Position numbers and translations under genes: made by a program. 64,000 nucleotides of DNA, from contig NC_021677.1 in assembly GCF_000247815.1 (NCBI RefSeq), forward strand, positions 42,258,864 through 42,322,863, given 5' to 3'. The notes under the pieces were generated by a model. The model was given only the letters and a program-made list of their open reading frames with translations, ran no database searches and had not been told where the DNA came from. The DNA is from Ficedula albicollis (taxonomy: Eukaryota; Chordata; Aves; Passeriformes; Muscicapidae). Positions within the stretch are counted from its first letter, which is position 1, and every line of letters begins with the position of its first letter. This document shows positions 22,362-36,700 of the stretch, piece by piece.

Positions 22362-25300
22362 CATAAGAGTTGATTTATTATTACTGTACAGGCTTTTGCT
22401 GAGCTAGGCAGCTTGTCATGGAGGTCAATCAGCAGTAAATATAGCCCCAAGCAAGACAGCACGTGCTGTAGCTGTTGCTTTCATCCTTTTTCTGGTACGG
22501 AGGTGAGCAGGGCATTTGCCACAAGGTAATTTTTGCAATGTTTTGGTAAAAAATGGAGGGCAATAATCCTCCCAGATACCTTGAGGATGCTGGAAATGGT
22601 GCCACAAAGCTCCAGGGAGAGAATCGGAGGAGGAGCACATCTGTCCAGTGAACTCTGTCACTACTCAAAGAAGATGAGTCTCCGCACGTCACCGTCAGCA
22701 CTGAGTGCTCCCTGGTGCAGGAGAAGGTGGTAATCCATGTGATGAAATGGTAGAATGGCCACCTGTCCTTGGCTAACTTCTAATTTCACTTTGCCTCTCT
22801 GTTCCTTTGCTGACCAACTTTGAGCTTGATAGGCAGAAAAGCTTTTTTCTCTCCCTACAGAAAGCAAGGCAACTGCCATGTTATTGCTGTCCAGAGACAG
22901 CAATGTGACTTCTGGTGTATGCGTGTGTGCCTCCCACAACCCTTCATTGCAGACAGGTTCACTGCTATTGTAAACTCATCCTGCAGTGCAAAGCAGGTGT
23001 CCTTCTTCTATCTGTAAACAAGTCCAGGAGCTGACAACTGGGTGGAAAACAGCCCAAGGGCTGAGAGAAGTAGATGTGGGGGGGGGTAGGAAGGACTGTG
23101 GATGTCACCCTCTACTTGAAGCAGAACTCATTTGTATTTGAATGTGTTTGCTCTGAAATTGGGCTGAGACCTGAGTGCATTGGATTCACATTCTGTGCTG
23201 CCTTTGCCAGTTACGCTGTGTCAGCTCTCCAGGCCCTGCTGCATGTACACTTGTTCAGCTCATTATTCTGAAAAGAGACCAAGGTAAAACGTATAAAGGA
23301 AGTGGAGCAGGGCGGCAGAACTTGAATGGCCTGGTCATAAGAGTGTTAGCACCTAAGAGGCTGATTTCCATTTCTGCCACAGTCTTTCTATGCCTCTGGA
23401 GTGATTTGTTGGCAGACTAGAGGACTCAAGACTGAATCAATTGACCTTTCTTTGCAGAGGATATGTACCTGGTTGCCCCCTGTGTCTCAGTTTCTATATC
23501 TGAAATATGTAGGCAGTGGGGCTTCCCTTTCTCCAGGTATTAAGGATCCCATATGCTTCTGTATGACAGTGATAGAGACATATAAATATCTTAGCATGAC
23601 AAGTAAATTATGATAATGCATGAACACCCAGTAGAATTACCTGGTTTGATTGTCAGTTTTTTAGCTAGGACATGCGGTTAGAAATTAAGGTGGTTTTCCT
23701 TGTTAAATGACCATTTTTGAGGAGTGCTCCTCATCTTTATTTTAAACAGAAATCTCCCAGTTTCCTGCTACTCTGTGCAATGTCGTGCTATGAGTAGGCA
23801 GACCCTTCCCAGGCTGCAGTTGTGCTGGTACAGACAGAGCCTGAGCAGCAGTGTAGCCTCTTCCCTGTTGGTGACATGGAGCAGATGCTGCACTGCAGGG
23901 TGCTGATACAGGCAATAGGAAAAAAAGAACTTTTCTTTTTTGTTTGTTTGTTTTGGTATCTGACCCATGTGCTCCACTGACCTCCCCCAAATGTCCTCTG
24001 CTGTGAACCTCAGATGCTGATCAGATGCTTTTCCTTGTACAGTGGCCCACCTCTGCCAACCTGTCTGCGCTGGTGCTCTCCCTGCTGTGGCTGCTGCTTT
24101 CAGCCTGCCCCTTTCACCCTCCATACTCAAGACTCGCCTCGACCTTGTGCTGTCAGGGGAAGCAAAGAGAGCATGAAAGGCTACCCAAGCAGAATGGCAT
24201 AGTTTGCACTTTTTCTGTTCCTCTATGCATTAAAAGCAGCATAGCAAAGAAAGCCCAATGGATTGTTTCTGAGTGTTTAGTTAGCACAAAGCTGGCCAGT
24301 GTTTTGTGGCTCTAAGGCACTGAAAGGGTGCATAAAAATCTTGCCTTTCCTGTTAACTCTCATCAAAGCTCTAACTGCTTATTAGATAAAGCAGGTGTAT
24401 TTGTCTGCAGTTTGCAATGTAGGGCAAGGAGGAAAGGTATACTTGACTCTCAGGATTTTGCTCTGAGGTGTGATCTTCTTCCTCTTCCTCGTGGAATTTG
24501 ACCAGTTAAGTAACTTGAATGAATGGAGTGAGTTTGGCTCGGAGTATTTGGCACAAGACCTTTATCAGAAAAAAAAGAAGGAATTCCTTGGTAGATGCAG
24601 GAGTTTGAGCTGTAGGTTAAACCAGGCTTCAATCTCTAATAGTGCTGGTAGGCTCCATAGTTTGCTTGGCCGCTGCATTTATTCAGAAGCCTTTCTTGGC
24701 CTCTGTAGTCTCTTGGGTGGATTTTCATTTCTTTGTGGTTTGTTGCCTTCGTACTTGAGAAAAGTGTCACTGTCTGAGTTTTCCAAACCTCTGGTGTGTC
24801 TTCACAGGCACGTGTTTGATTTTCTGGTTATTCCTGCTGCGTCCATCTTGCGAGTCTGGCTATCAGGGCTGCAGAGCCTCTCAGTACCTCTCTCCTCAAG
24901 GTAATATAGGAGAAATCCTTGGAACTAAAGGCACGTTTCTCCACTGAGGCTGATCAGGAACAAGAGTTGAGGAATGGCTAACCATGAAGAGAGTGGCTAA
25001 TGTTGTGATCTGCAAATTTCATTTGTTTGTAACTGAATTCCTTAAGCTTCTTTCTGTATATGGTTGAAATTGCTTACGCTTATATTCCCCAAAGACTTTT
25101 TTTAATGAGGAAGAAGTGTGTGGAATCATTCCTTAATAAATTGCTGATTAAAAGAATAAAGGAAAAAAGAAAAAGGTGAAGTTTGTGAAGAGGAAATGAA
25201 ATTAAATTTCTTGTCTCAGGCTACCTGAAAGATAAAGCTGCTAAAGTAACCAGAATTTCTATATTTTCACTTCTGTCATTTGCTTTTTTCTCTGTGGCTT

Positions 25301-28300
25301 CTCTGAGACCTGCTCTGGGACTTGGTGTGGTAGGAGGCAGGGGGTTGTGCAGAGGAACTACCATACATGATGCCTGCCAGACCTCTGCTGTAATGGGAGA
25401 TCTGTGTAATTCACATAGCTTTGACTTTAAGGAAGATAACAGGGGATCAGTGAACATAAAAAATTACGGATGGATATATTGTCATTGTGAAGCAGGAGCA
25501 TTGCCAGATCCCTTAGGATAGCCAGAGCTAGAGGTAGGTTTATATTAGTGTCAAAGATGGGGCAAAACTCATATAGATATATCTAGCTGAAAATTTGGCA
25601 GATTAGGTACTGGTAGCTGTGTGATCCCAGAGCTTGGAATGTGATGGTATTGTTATGACTATAAGTTTATTATTGTGTAGAAGACCTTTTCAGTAATCAT
25701 TGGATGCTACAGAAAATGGCAAAATCCTCTTTCTTCAGAGTTCCTCTAGTGGGCACTGTGTTGTTGGAGATCTGACTTTTTTTTTTTTCTTTACTGAAAA
25801 AAAAAGTAGGGCTCCAGTGATCAATTTGTAATTTAGCTTGCTGGCTGCCTCCTCCTAAATTTTCTTTTCCTTCATTACTTAAGCTGAAGTGCTCAACTGT
25901 GTCTGAGCTGCAGCAATGAACACATCTACAACAAATTCCAAAGCCTGCTGGTTTTGAACAGACATGAGGCCTTTATATTCCTACACACATTATCTCTATT
26001 TTGCATCTGACACAGAAATGTATCTCTAAGGCAGTCTGGTGTTTGCCTGCCCTATGATGTGGCATATTTGAATGACAGACATGTGAAGTTACATTTTTGA
26101 CCAACTAAGACACATCAGAATCAGACAGACTGGAAATGTTTTCCTTGTGAAAAATGGTGGTTGCATTCAAATCAAAATATTTAGTAAAAAACCCTCAACT
26201 GATTTGGATGAAAATCTGCAGAAAAAAGCAATTTGTAGAATTTCCGAATCCTGATTTTTAAGAAAAAAGTGTACTCTGTATCTATTACACATAACAATGT
26301 ATATATTATTTTATAATTTACTGACATCATTAGCCCAAGTATGGATCTACTACTGATGAACAGCAATATATCACAAAAATGTTGAAGTGTTTTAAGGAAG
26401 GGGCATGTACACAGTGAGCAAATGGAACTAATGAAAACCCATGGATTCAACCCCACCATGCTCCTGTGGGAGCTGTTAGGTTCAGAAGAGCAGGCAAAAG
26501 GAGCCCTAAGCATAGGTTAAACTTGACCAGAGAGAAGAACAGATTTCCAGCTTGAAGACAGCAAGTGGAGCCTGGAGCACAAACGCAGCAATGACCAGAT
26601 TGGTGCCCTTTGAAGCCTCCCAGGAGAGAAGAGTGGTGTGAAGCACTGTTATCCTCTCAATCCCTTGGAAGTGACAGCTCCATAGGTACTGCTGTCTGTC
26701 AAGAGCTCCCCTGAAGGAAAGGCTCGAGGAATAATTATGAGTGGATAGGACTCGAGTGGGCTCTTTCCCATTTGATTTCTAATATGTATCAGTGAACACT
26801 GCAGTGTCTCAACAGTGACAGTGAAGGCAGCAAGGCTGGGTATATTAACAAAGAACCACAGCTGCTGATTTGACAGGCTGAGACTGTCAGCTGTTTGGTT
26901 TTTAGCTTTTTAGCATGTTGGATTGAACCTAAGTAGTTTTCAACGTAGCTGGACCTCAGGATTAGGCAGCAGGCATTCCAAAGAAGAGCAAAACAAATAC
27001 CTCTCTGTGCAGGAAATGCTCTTTGAAATGCAGCCAGCCAAAGCTGAAATTTGGGCTGGAAAAGCAAGGCTCTGCCTATGAAAATCACTTGGGATCTGCA
27101 GCAGTGTGGCATGACAGTCATTCCTGAGCTCTGGGATGTTTTCCCCGTCATTGCTGCTGCCAGTGTGGTGACTCCCAGTTTGCCCGAGGCAAAAGATAGC
27201 TAAACCGAAGTACTAAGTAACAGATCCTCTATCCCGGGAGAACAATTGGCTGTGATTTCAGAACTCATTTGTCAGTGGTGTTTAATTATAGCCTTGCTAC
27301 CACTTACAGTGGAGGTCACCGCTATATTGTAGGTCTATTTAGTGCTCCCTCTGGTCTTAAAAATCTATGAATCTATATCATGCTATTTTGGGGCATTTGT
27401 AACAGTCTCCACTAGTTTTCTTCCAGAGCTGAAATTGCTTAAGTTTCCTCCTAGTTAATTGAGAAAATGTTGTTGTTGGAAAGCTGACTAAAACAATTTA
27501 AGCCCCTTTATTAGGTCTGGGAGTGAAACAAAATGTAGGTTACATCTGGTTTAGTTTCTATCCTTACAGTTGCCCAGCTGTTTTCTCCTTGTGCACAGCT
27601 CTGCTGCAACATGGACACGTGAATTATTTTAACTTGCAGATACTGTGCCATCAGTGAGCTGTTTTGTAATAAAAATATAAAATGTAAGGATCATTGTATA
27701 AAATGTTTTCTTGCACATCTGGTCCCATAAATAGTACTCAAAATTAACTTCATACACCAAGTACTCTTTATCCAAGCAAAGCTTTCATTCATCTGATGAA
27801 AGACGTCCTTAACTAAGAACTTAACACAAATCTACTTAGATTTGTTGATCTTGTTAGTTTAAAAAGTTACTTTTAAAACCCATTTTGAAAAGTGATTCAG
27901 GCAGTTGAAGCCTTGTGACTGATCTGGAATTCAAAATAGGAGTTTTGATCATTTAGCCTTTGCATTGTATTTATTTTTGTCCTTGTTCACCTCTAAAGAT
28001 TTAGCCCAAAGAGCACATTCTTCTATGAGATTCTTTCCTTGCCTCTGTTTGCCTTTAATAATCTTAATGATCTGATTGATGATCTGATACTGAACTGAAA
28101 CCATGACAAATCAAATATTCTTCTTTTAAAATGCAGTGAAGAAGGAAAATTAATTGCAAAAATCCTGCTTAAATGTGATGTTGAAGTTGTGAATTTCAGA
28201 ATTAAATGGTAGTACCTGCTACAATCAAAATGCCGCATGGCATCCATTCAAATGTGCTTCAGGCATCCTGCACTTGAATTGTGTGCAAGGCAGGAAAATA

Positions 28301-28610
28301 AAAGAGCTAAAATGCTGTCAGGTTAATAATAAATTGTGCATACATGTGGCACATTTCATCAGAGTATTCCTAAGCATCTCACAACTACTGATAAATCAGT
28401 CAGCCTTCACATCACTCTACTGCTCTGTGGGCTGCATGCTATCTCCATTTAACTGATGGCAAAACTGAGAGGCAAGCAGAATGAGAATTATTGAAGGGTA
28501 TCAAGTCAGAAGCTGCCTGAGGTGAAATTGCTAAATCCTAAGTATTAAACAGTTTATCTAGTTTTATCCAAGTGGGCTAGAAAAGCCACAAAATACTGTG
28601 GTTTACGTTG

Positions 28611-28906
28611 AATGTGAAGCTAAAACCAGAGCACTGGATTTTAGGGATTCTTGTAAAATTTCAGTTGAAATTCAAAGAAATACCCATTTTTATTCTTCTT
28701 GGTGGATTGGATCATCCATAACCAAGTTCAGTTGAAATTCAAAGAAATACCCATTTTTTTTATTCTTGGTGGATTGGATCATCCATAACCAAAATGTGAA
28801 GCTAAAACCAGAGCACTGGATTTTAGGGATTCTTGTAAAATTTCAGTTGAAATTCAAAGAAATACCCATTTTTATTCTTCTTGGTGGATTGGATCATCCA
28901 TAACCA
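28611..28906. repeat. Nested duplication A-B, B, A-B
   Basis: Block A (28611-28662, starts AATGTGAAGCTAAAACC) plus block B (to about 28725, ends CATCCATAACCAA) is followed by a second B (about 28726-28792, TTTTTTTTATTC variant). A second A-B starts at 28793, 182 bp after the first. Block B is thus present three times and block A twice, which implies at least two duplication steps or a template-switch event. Confidence 0.92.
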
Positions 28907-29179
28907 AGAAGTTCTGGTGCTGTCTCACAACTTTGTCTGCTGAAACCACCTTGAACCAGCTTGTTCTGTACCTTGTGTTAGTAGGCAGCACTGCGAGACT
29001 TGTAGCAATAAAAGTTTTAACTGATTTTGCCTATCTGTGGTTTATGTGTGCTCCAATACAACTTTTCAAGACAGGATCCAGTTCCTCTACATGTTTCCAG
29101 TAGAGAAAAGTTTATGATTTCACTTAAAATAGCAAAAAGAAAGATTAATTTCAAATACTTGAATACTTTACTGAACATA

Positions 29180-29263
29180 CCCTTGGACGGAAGGCAATAG
29201 GAGACTCTGTACTGTGGTTTTCCCTTGGACGGAAGGCAATAGGAGACTCTGTATTGTGGTTTT
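29180..29263. repeat. Tandem duplication, 42-bp unit
   Basis: Copies at 29180-29221 and 29222-29263 start CCCTTGGACGGAAGGC. They differ at about one base (GTACTGTGG versus GTATTGTGG). Confidence 0.93.
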
Positions 29264-29529
29264 ACATTTCCCCTCCCTTCTGAATTTCTTCAAACCCAAA
29301 ACGGTTAGGCTCTCAGGTAATCTTCTGTTGCTGTCCAGCCTTCCTTGTCCATAGAAACAGCAAGTTTTACTGGAAACTTTGTTCCAGAGTGGCTCCCATG
29401 AACCACTGAAGGCAGGACTCTGTTGTGCTGAACTTCCAGCTGAGTAGAGCTGATGGTATAGAAGGTTGTTCATATGTGCTGAAGAAAGAAGAGCTTTCAG
29501 TTTGTCATTTTTGTTTTGTTGGTTATTTT

Positions 29530-30755
29530 CATAGAATCATTTAGGTTGGAAAAGACATCTATGATCATCATCCCAACTATTAACCTAACCACTAAGTGCT
29601 ACATCTGCACATTTTTTAAAATACCTCCAAGTGGTGGTGACTCAACCACTTTCCTGGGCAGCCTCTTCCAGTGTTTGGCAGCCCTTTCTGTAAAGAAATT
29701 TTTCCTAATATCCAACCTGAACATCCTCTGGCACAGCTTGAGACTCTGTCCTCCCATGCTATCAATTGTTACTTGAGAGAAGAGGCCAATCCCTCCCTAG
29801 GCCAAATCTACTTTCAGGTAGTAGTAGAGAGGGATAAGGTTTCACCTGAGCTTCCTCTTCTACAGGCTTTTTCTCTCCTCCAGCTCCTTCAGCTGCTTCT
29901 CCTGAGACTTACTCTGCAGACCCTTCACCAGCTCTGCTCTCTGGACACACTCCAGCACCTCAGTGGCTTTTCTTGTAGTGAGTGTCCCAGACCTGAGCAC
30001 AGGACTCGAGTTGTGGCCTCAGCTGTGTTGAGTACAGGGGGGCACTCCCTGCCCTGGCCCTGCTGGCCACACTATTGCTGATAGAGCCCAGGATGCCACT
30101 GGCCTTCTTGGCCACCTGGGCACTGCTGGCTCATGTTCAGCTGCTGTTGACCAGCACAACCAGGTCCTTTTCCTCTGGGCTGATTTCCAATCACTCTTCC
30201 CCCAGCCTGCAGTGATGTATGATGGTGTTGTGGTCCAGATGCAGAACCTGACACTTGGCCTTATACCATTCATTGGCCTCAGCCCATCAATCCACCCTGT
30301 CCAGATTCCCCTGCAGATCCTTCCTGCCCTCCATTACCAGCACAACCAGGTCCTTTTCCTCTGGGCTGATTTCCAATCACTCTTCCCCCAGCCTGCAGTG
30401 ATGTATGATGGTGTTGTGGTCCAGATGCAGAACCTGACACTTGGCCTTATACCATTCATTGGCCTCAGCCCATCAATCCACCCTGTCCAGATTCCCCTGC
30501 AGATCCTTCCTACCCTCCAGCAGATCAACACTCCCACTGAACTTGGTGTTTTCTGCAAGGTAAGGCTGCACTTGATCCCCCCATTCAGATCATTGATAAA
30601 GACACTTAACAGAACTGGTCCCAGTACAGAGCTCGGTGAACCCCGCTTGTGACTGGCCACCAACTGGATGTAACTCCATTCACCCCCACTCTTGGGGCTT
30701 GGCCATCCAGTTTTTTACCCAGCAAAGGGTACACCTTTCCAAGACATGAGCAGAG
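29530..30755 (-). mobile_element. CR1 LINE, 5'-truncated, antisense to NRXN3
   Basis: Read on the minus strand, this ends in the bird CR1 3' terminus (complement ATAGAATCATTTAGGTTGG at its left edge, followed by the CAACTATTAACCTAACCAC region). The interior matches the CR1 3' UTR and the end of the reverse transcriptase frame. Decayed peptide traces such as SSVLGPVLLSVFINDL and DGLRPMNGI are visible around 30400-30660. Frameshifts and stops show that it is dead. It is inflated by an internal 186-bp duplication. The right limit is estimated from resemblance to the CR1 segment around CCATGAGCAG. Confidence 0.92.
30150..30521. repeat. 186-bp tandem duplication inside the CR1
   Basis: Copies at 30150-30335 and 30336-30521 start ACCAGCACAACCAGG and differ at very few bases (CCTGCCCTCCATT versus CCTACCCTCCAGC near the end). 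CR1 elements do not carry this duplication, so it arose after insertion or in assembly. Confidence 0.93.
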
Positions 30756-33700
30756 AGAAAATCCCATGAAGGTATGGATTGCTGAAAAGACCTTTTTCTT
30801 ATTAGCTTTACTTTCTTTGAGCGGCTTAAAAGAAAATTTTAAGAGTTCTTTCTTCTGTATTTGTTGCCCCAAAATCTCTTCTTTAGACGCTAAAAATGGT
30901 TCCAGTATGCCCCAATTCTAATGTTACCCTTGAAAACAAAGTTGCCTGGCAAAGAACATTACCCAAGTGAGCAGCAAGTTCAGCCTGGAATGAAGATGGT
31001 GGCAGATGGGGCATGATGACATCGTGCTTATGCTGGAAACAATAACAAAATGAGGAAAAATTAGTAGATACTCTTTAGCCCAAAAGTGCTCTCTTATTTT
31101 CTGTGTAGTTGTGATAAACTACTGTACAGCAGATACTCTATTTTACTGCATAGCATACAGGAGTATGAGTAGGACTTTTCTGCTTGGGGTAACTATCAGT
31201 TCTGACTGTCATTTATTATGGAAGCTGTTTAAATTAAATTATTTGAGCTGTAAGCACCATGTATGAATTACTTTAGTGCAGTGCACAACAATTTAATTGT
31301 TCGTGCTATGAAGAACCACATCAGTGGAATTCCTTTATGTCTGTAATAAAACTCATCATCATAACTAGGCCAGAAGGAAACAGATCTAAACTAACAGGCA
31401 ATCCCAAGATCAGGAGTGACATTTGTTGGTAGCACTGTCAAACTGGATCCCAGGATACTCACACAAAAGCCAGTGGCCAGTCCAGACTCAGATGTATTTG
31501 TAGAGCTATTATCTCCATGATGGATGCTTGGGGAGTGATGTGCAGACCTGTGACTGTGTGGATCTTTTCCTTAAATCTTTCTGGCAATCTTTTCTAAGCC
31601 AAATCACACCTAAGCATCAACACTCTAGCTGTTCCTTTCTCAGAGCAGAAGTAGGAGCTGATTTTTGTATGAGCAGCTTATGGTTCTGCTGTTTTTCACA
31701 GCTTTTCCTCTAGCCCAGTTGTCCCATCCATGCTTGTCCCTGGCTCTGTTTGCCTTATCACTCTAGTGGGAGAAGGAATGACTAAGTGCTCTTACTTTGG
31801 CATTGATCACTGTTCTTCTTGCCCCAACCCTAAAGTGGGAGGTGGAGGATGCTGATTTCAGGGAGGGGAGGTGCAGTGAGAGAGATGACAGCTGATGAGA
31901 GGAGAAAGTAGAACTGTCAAGATGATCATGGCTAGCAGGAGAAGAGCCTCCTGGTTGTGACTGGCCAGGCTGGCTTTTGCATACTGGCACTGGGAGGCAA
32001 AGCTGTCTTAGGCAGAGCTACGGGAGGCTGGGGGCTGGGCTCTGCAGCTGGAGAAAAAGAAAGCGAGTCAACAAGGGAAAACCCAGCCCTGCTGTGTGGT
32101 TGTAGCAGGAAAGCTGTCCCAGCATGGAAAACTGACCAGCTTTCAAGACACTCACTTGGAAGGGAAAGCTGTATTTCCATGGTTGCTTTCTAGTATTTGT
32201 CTTCAGCTAGGTGAAATGTTCATGTCTTTGAGGATCTCTTCCATGGACATAATTTAAATCTCCCTCCTTTTGATATCTGATTCCCTTGCTGGAATTTGCC
32301 ACCTTATACTAGAGACACACTCTTCACACCTTCCTAGGCCTTGTTAAATACGTTCCAAGAACCTTGCCACATAAAAGAAAAATGTAGTGATGCATGAATC
32401 TTCTTTTTCCTATAGCAGGCTTTTTTTTTTTTTTCCCCTCATTCCTCTCCTCTTGGCTTTGAGGTGTGAAGTCTTCTAGGTCTTCAGATGTCAGTATGGA
32501 TCCTATTTGGCCTACACATTCCTCATAAATGAAATTAGAAGAGATGTAGGAACATTGTCTCCCTTTCCTTCAATGGGATAATGTAAAGGTGGCGTGACTT
32601 TCTTTCATTTCCTTCCAGGCCTTAGGACAGAGAACTAGATAATGGAACATTGCTAATGCACTCAAACTAAACTAATTTCTGAGAAAATACTCATCTCTCT
32701 TATCTCCTAGACCATCTGTCTGAACTGACTCCTCCTGACCCCTCTGGATTCAAAGCCCTGCCAGTTTTAAGAGTTGTGTGTTTTCCAGGGTTAATCATTA
32801 TAGGGGATGAACACAACAGGCTTCTCTTCTGTGTATGGGAATTTCAGAAAAGAGCAGATGCTTGACTTGTCATTCTCCACAAAACTGTGTAAATTGCAAG
32901 CTATGAGGTAAAAGCTCCATCTGCTGGAGCAGTTTTTGAAGGTCCTGTTGGAGACAAGCTCTGTTCTCCTGCTCCTAAACGAGGTGGCTTCATTCAGAGC
33001 CTACTGTAGCAGACAGGAAAGCAAAGACTCATGTGGAAACTTTAGCAGGCAGAAAACAGCCAGGGTTGGTGTCACTCGTGGGCTGACACAGCAGCTCCAA
33101 GGCTGTCCTGATCATCACTGGTAGTGGAGCCAAGTTCTGTATTTTCTGAGATGATTGCAAAGGTCCTGCCTCAGACCTTGACAGAACTGGTCTGAAGTTG
33201 GCAGTATCCAGCAAACCAATGAGACTCCATATGCCATGAGACTGTGCACTGCTGAGTGATCTGGAGTCAGTAAGAAGGTGGTGTTCATTGCATTTGAGAC
33301 AATGGAAAATGTCTTTCCCTACTGGTATGGAGAAAGACTGTGAAGAGTAAAATCTAGTGAGAAAGCAGTATTAATGCTCACTTGAGACTTCAGAGCTGTA
33401 ATTCAGAACAGGGCTGAAATATCAGAAGGCCCCACTTGTCCTTTCTAGAGTTTTGCATTTTATCATTGAATTGCAGTGAGTGCAATTCTCAGGTCAATAG
33501 ATTTATCTTTCTTCCCAACCTGAAGTTCAGTGAGGTATTGGAGGATGAGAGTTGTCTTCTTCCCTGATAATACAGCCCATACACATTATTCACCTGCAAA
33601 TTTGCAGTGGTGATTAGAAGTACTTCCAGAGTTTAGTGAACAAATTTTTGGAAACAGACTCATCCTCTTTTGCAAATTCAATATGGCTGTAGCTACTTGA

Positions 33701-36700
33701 CCAGTTTAATCTTTTATATCTTTTTCCCTATTGTTTTTCAGAGTGTCACTCCTAAGAAAGCTTGCCCCAGTAGAAGTGGGTGTTGCTTTCTTTGTGAGTC
33801 ATTCAAGAGACTACATAGGATTGAAGAAGTGGCTTTTGCTCATGCTTATGCCAAATAATAAGGGAGGTTGTTTCCCTCTTCTGGGTTTAAGTGAACCCAG
33901 CAGATGCATATGTACTGTCTTCTTTCTGAGGTACAGACTAGTGAAGTGGGTCTTTATTCTCTGACCTCACCAAGCTTTTTTACCTTACTCTTCCTGTTAT
34001 TTTAAGGGGTTCATTGGAGTAGAAGAGTGTTCCACTTCCCTAGTAGATAGAAGCTACAACAGTTTATCTTTCACTAAAAACAACCAATTAAGTTCATGGA
34101 CATTGTGGCTGACAGGCAATATCCTCCTCATGGAAATCTTCTTTTTCTGTAGGGTTTAAGTTACATCATGCTGGTGAGAAGGAATTGCTATTTCTCAAAT
34201 GATGATGTGCAGAACTGATGCTATTTGTTAGAGTTCACCTCTGGCCTTCTAGAACATGACCAAAGTCAATATAATCTGTCTAGGCACCATATAGCAATGG
34301 GATCACATGTTTTTAACTCAAAGTCTTATGGCTAATCCTGGAGAAAAAGAATATTTGTCCTCAGTGCAGTGACAATGGTCATGACTATCCCAGGGCAATA
34401 TTAGGCACAGATAGCTTGAGTTATCTGCAGAGGTGAGTGGTGTGCTCTAGGAACGAGATGAAGGTACAGTAATATCCTGGATTAGAAAGTAGTCAGGGCT
34501 GGTCTACACAGTGTTTCTGCTTCTTTTATAGGGCTCTGTTGTGACATGGCTGATAAGCAAGATGTCCATAAAATGCTGCATGATATAAACAGCCAGGAAG
34601 ATGCACTCAGCTGTTCTCTCACTGGGAAATCATTAGGACCTGGATCAAATACTGCTCTGTACCTCCAAGCTGGCAACCTTCCTCACCGGACTTTTGGTAG
34701 TGGCTGCTGAAAAAAGTCCTTATAAATCTCCTCCTGTACATTTTGGTAATACAAATATACCATGGCCAACTTATTGCAAGGGAAGATACTGAGTGCTTCA
34801 TCTCCTTCTCTGTGTGCTGCCTGTGCTAGGTTTCTATTAGGTGCCCTAATTTTGCAACTGTGTAGTTTTCTATTACTTCCTGATGTATGCTGCCTAATAT
34901 CCAGGGTTAGGTGCTAAAAGGCAATGATTTATCTGATCATCTTCTACTAAATGATGGTGTTTGGATTGTAGTACTGGTTTAGATGTCTAAATACTCCCTC
35001 CACTTCTCCTTCCTTCTTCCATTTTATATGAATGTGTACCAGGTTTTTTCAGCTCTCCTTAAATGTATGTCCTGTTTTGCATATCCAGGCTCACTTCACC
35101 AGCTGTTGCAAGGTCTTCCATGTTTGAATACAGTAAAAACCTGACTAGTTAAAGTTCTGAGCAATTTGGTCTACTTTGACCTCGGGGAGTTGGGCAGTCA
35201 GATGGTCATGAGTGTCCCTTCAAACTTTAACTAATTTTTAAATTTTGTGAACTCAAAAGCCCATGTTAGTACCTGTTTCTGCATCATGTTGTGAGGCGAC
35301 AATACAGAATAATCCGATTCTTTAATCTTGTTAAACATTATTTCTTTGAAAACCCAGCTAGATCAGATGCCATTTCAGGAATACTGTCCTCCAATCACTC
35401 CTTGATGTAGCTAAAGTACTTTTTTCTACCATCCTGGAAGGCTACTGCTTTTCAGCAATTTCTAGTAGGATTCATACTGACATATTCCTGAAGAAGAGAG
35501 AAGAGATATTACCCTTTTAGTAATTAGAAGGCATTGAAAAGAAAGTACTATCCCTCTTCCAAATCCCTCAGCAACAGTGCTTATGACTATCACTGAAATC
35601 CAAAGATGAATTGCATCTCTGTTCCCTAATTGCTATTGTTTTATTTCAGGGCAGTATCTTCCTAGTGAAAGAAGTTTTTATTAGCTCTTTAAGTGTGGGA
35701 CTGATTACTCACCTGGCAGTCAATGAGGTTCTGTAAGATGTAATCAGAGTAAGCTGAATGGCTTTCCCTGGCTCATGCTGCAGTTAGAAATCCTGAATTG
35801 CTCAGGGAATAAAAAGGGGCTGTGGTTCTCTTTGACCTCATCAGACACGGAGGTACAAACCCTCTGGAACAGCCTGATGTATGCTGCAGATTCTAGCACC
35901 TTCCTTTGCCATGCTTTTAGTGCATGAACACGTAGACCTGGATTCTGGCTGGTGAGTAATAACAGTTCCTAGATGAGAGGTACTGGCTTTTACTCATGTA
36001 ACGAGCAGCTGGTGGAAATTTTCTGCAAAGGGATGGCATTTAGAAGTAAGAGACTAGATTGCATTCTTTCTGTGCTTGAGACCCAGATGAAGTGCTAGTG
36101 TTTGACACCGTGTTTGGCAGCCTTCTTGCTGGGAAGGGGGTTGTGATCTCACAGTTTATACAGTGCTCAACACATTTGTGTACTGTTGGAAGCCAGTTAT
36201 CGATGGCGGATTTTCTGGATTCAGAAATCAGCCAAGAGTTGAATTGAGGGGTCTATGCATCTGCTTCCACTTAGGTTATGGAAAGACTGCTAGCTGGGAA
36301 TAACTTTGAATCTTTATTGACTTACAGTGGGTTTGAACTGGTGGCTTGGAGGCTTCATACTGTTCAGCAGTGTCTTTTGTATAAAAAGTCTGACATAATG
36401 AGCATGGAAGCTATTTATTGCATACACTCTTTTTCACAGATTTAAAAAGAACATAGATTTTAAAACATTATTTTTTTCAGTACCAAAAAGATGTACGCTT
36501 TTTTTCCTACACCCTCTCTGTCTTCTGTTTTTCTTATGTGTATTATGTTAACACATTAATTGAAAGAAAAAAACAAACCAATTTTTTCCCTGTGTTTGGA
36601 TACTGTTAATTTTAGGGGCCTGGGCCTAGTCCATTCAATGAAGAGAGACATCTGCTGAATTCAGTGGGTATGAGGTCCTGTGATTATGCACTTGGGCCTG

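Noticed and set aside
28611..28906. CRISPR-like array
   Set aside because: Repeats are direct, large and without regular unique spacers, and the DNA is from a vertebrate nuclear genome.
30019..30663. Minus-strand frames with reverse-transcriptase-like peptides
   Set aside because: They are remnants of the dead CR1 element, broken by frameshifts and partly created by the internal duplication, so not a host gene.
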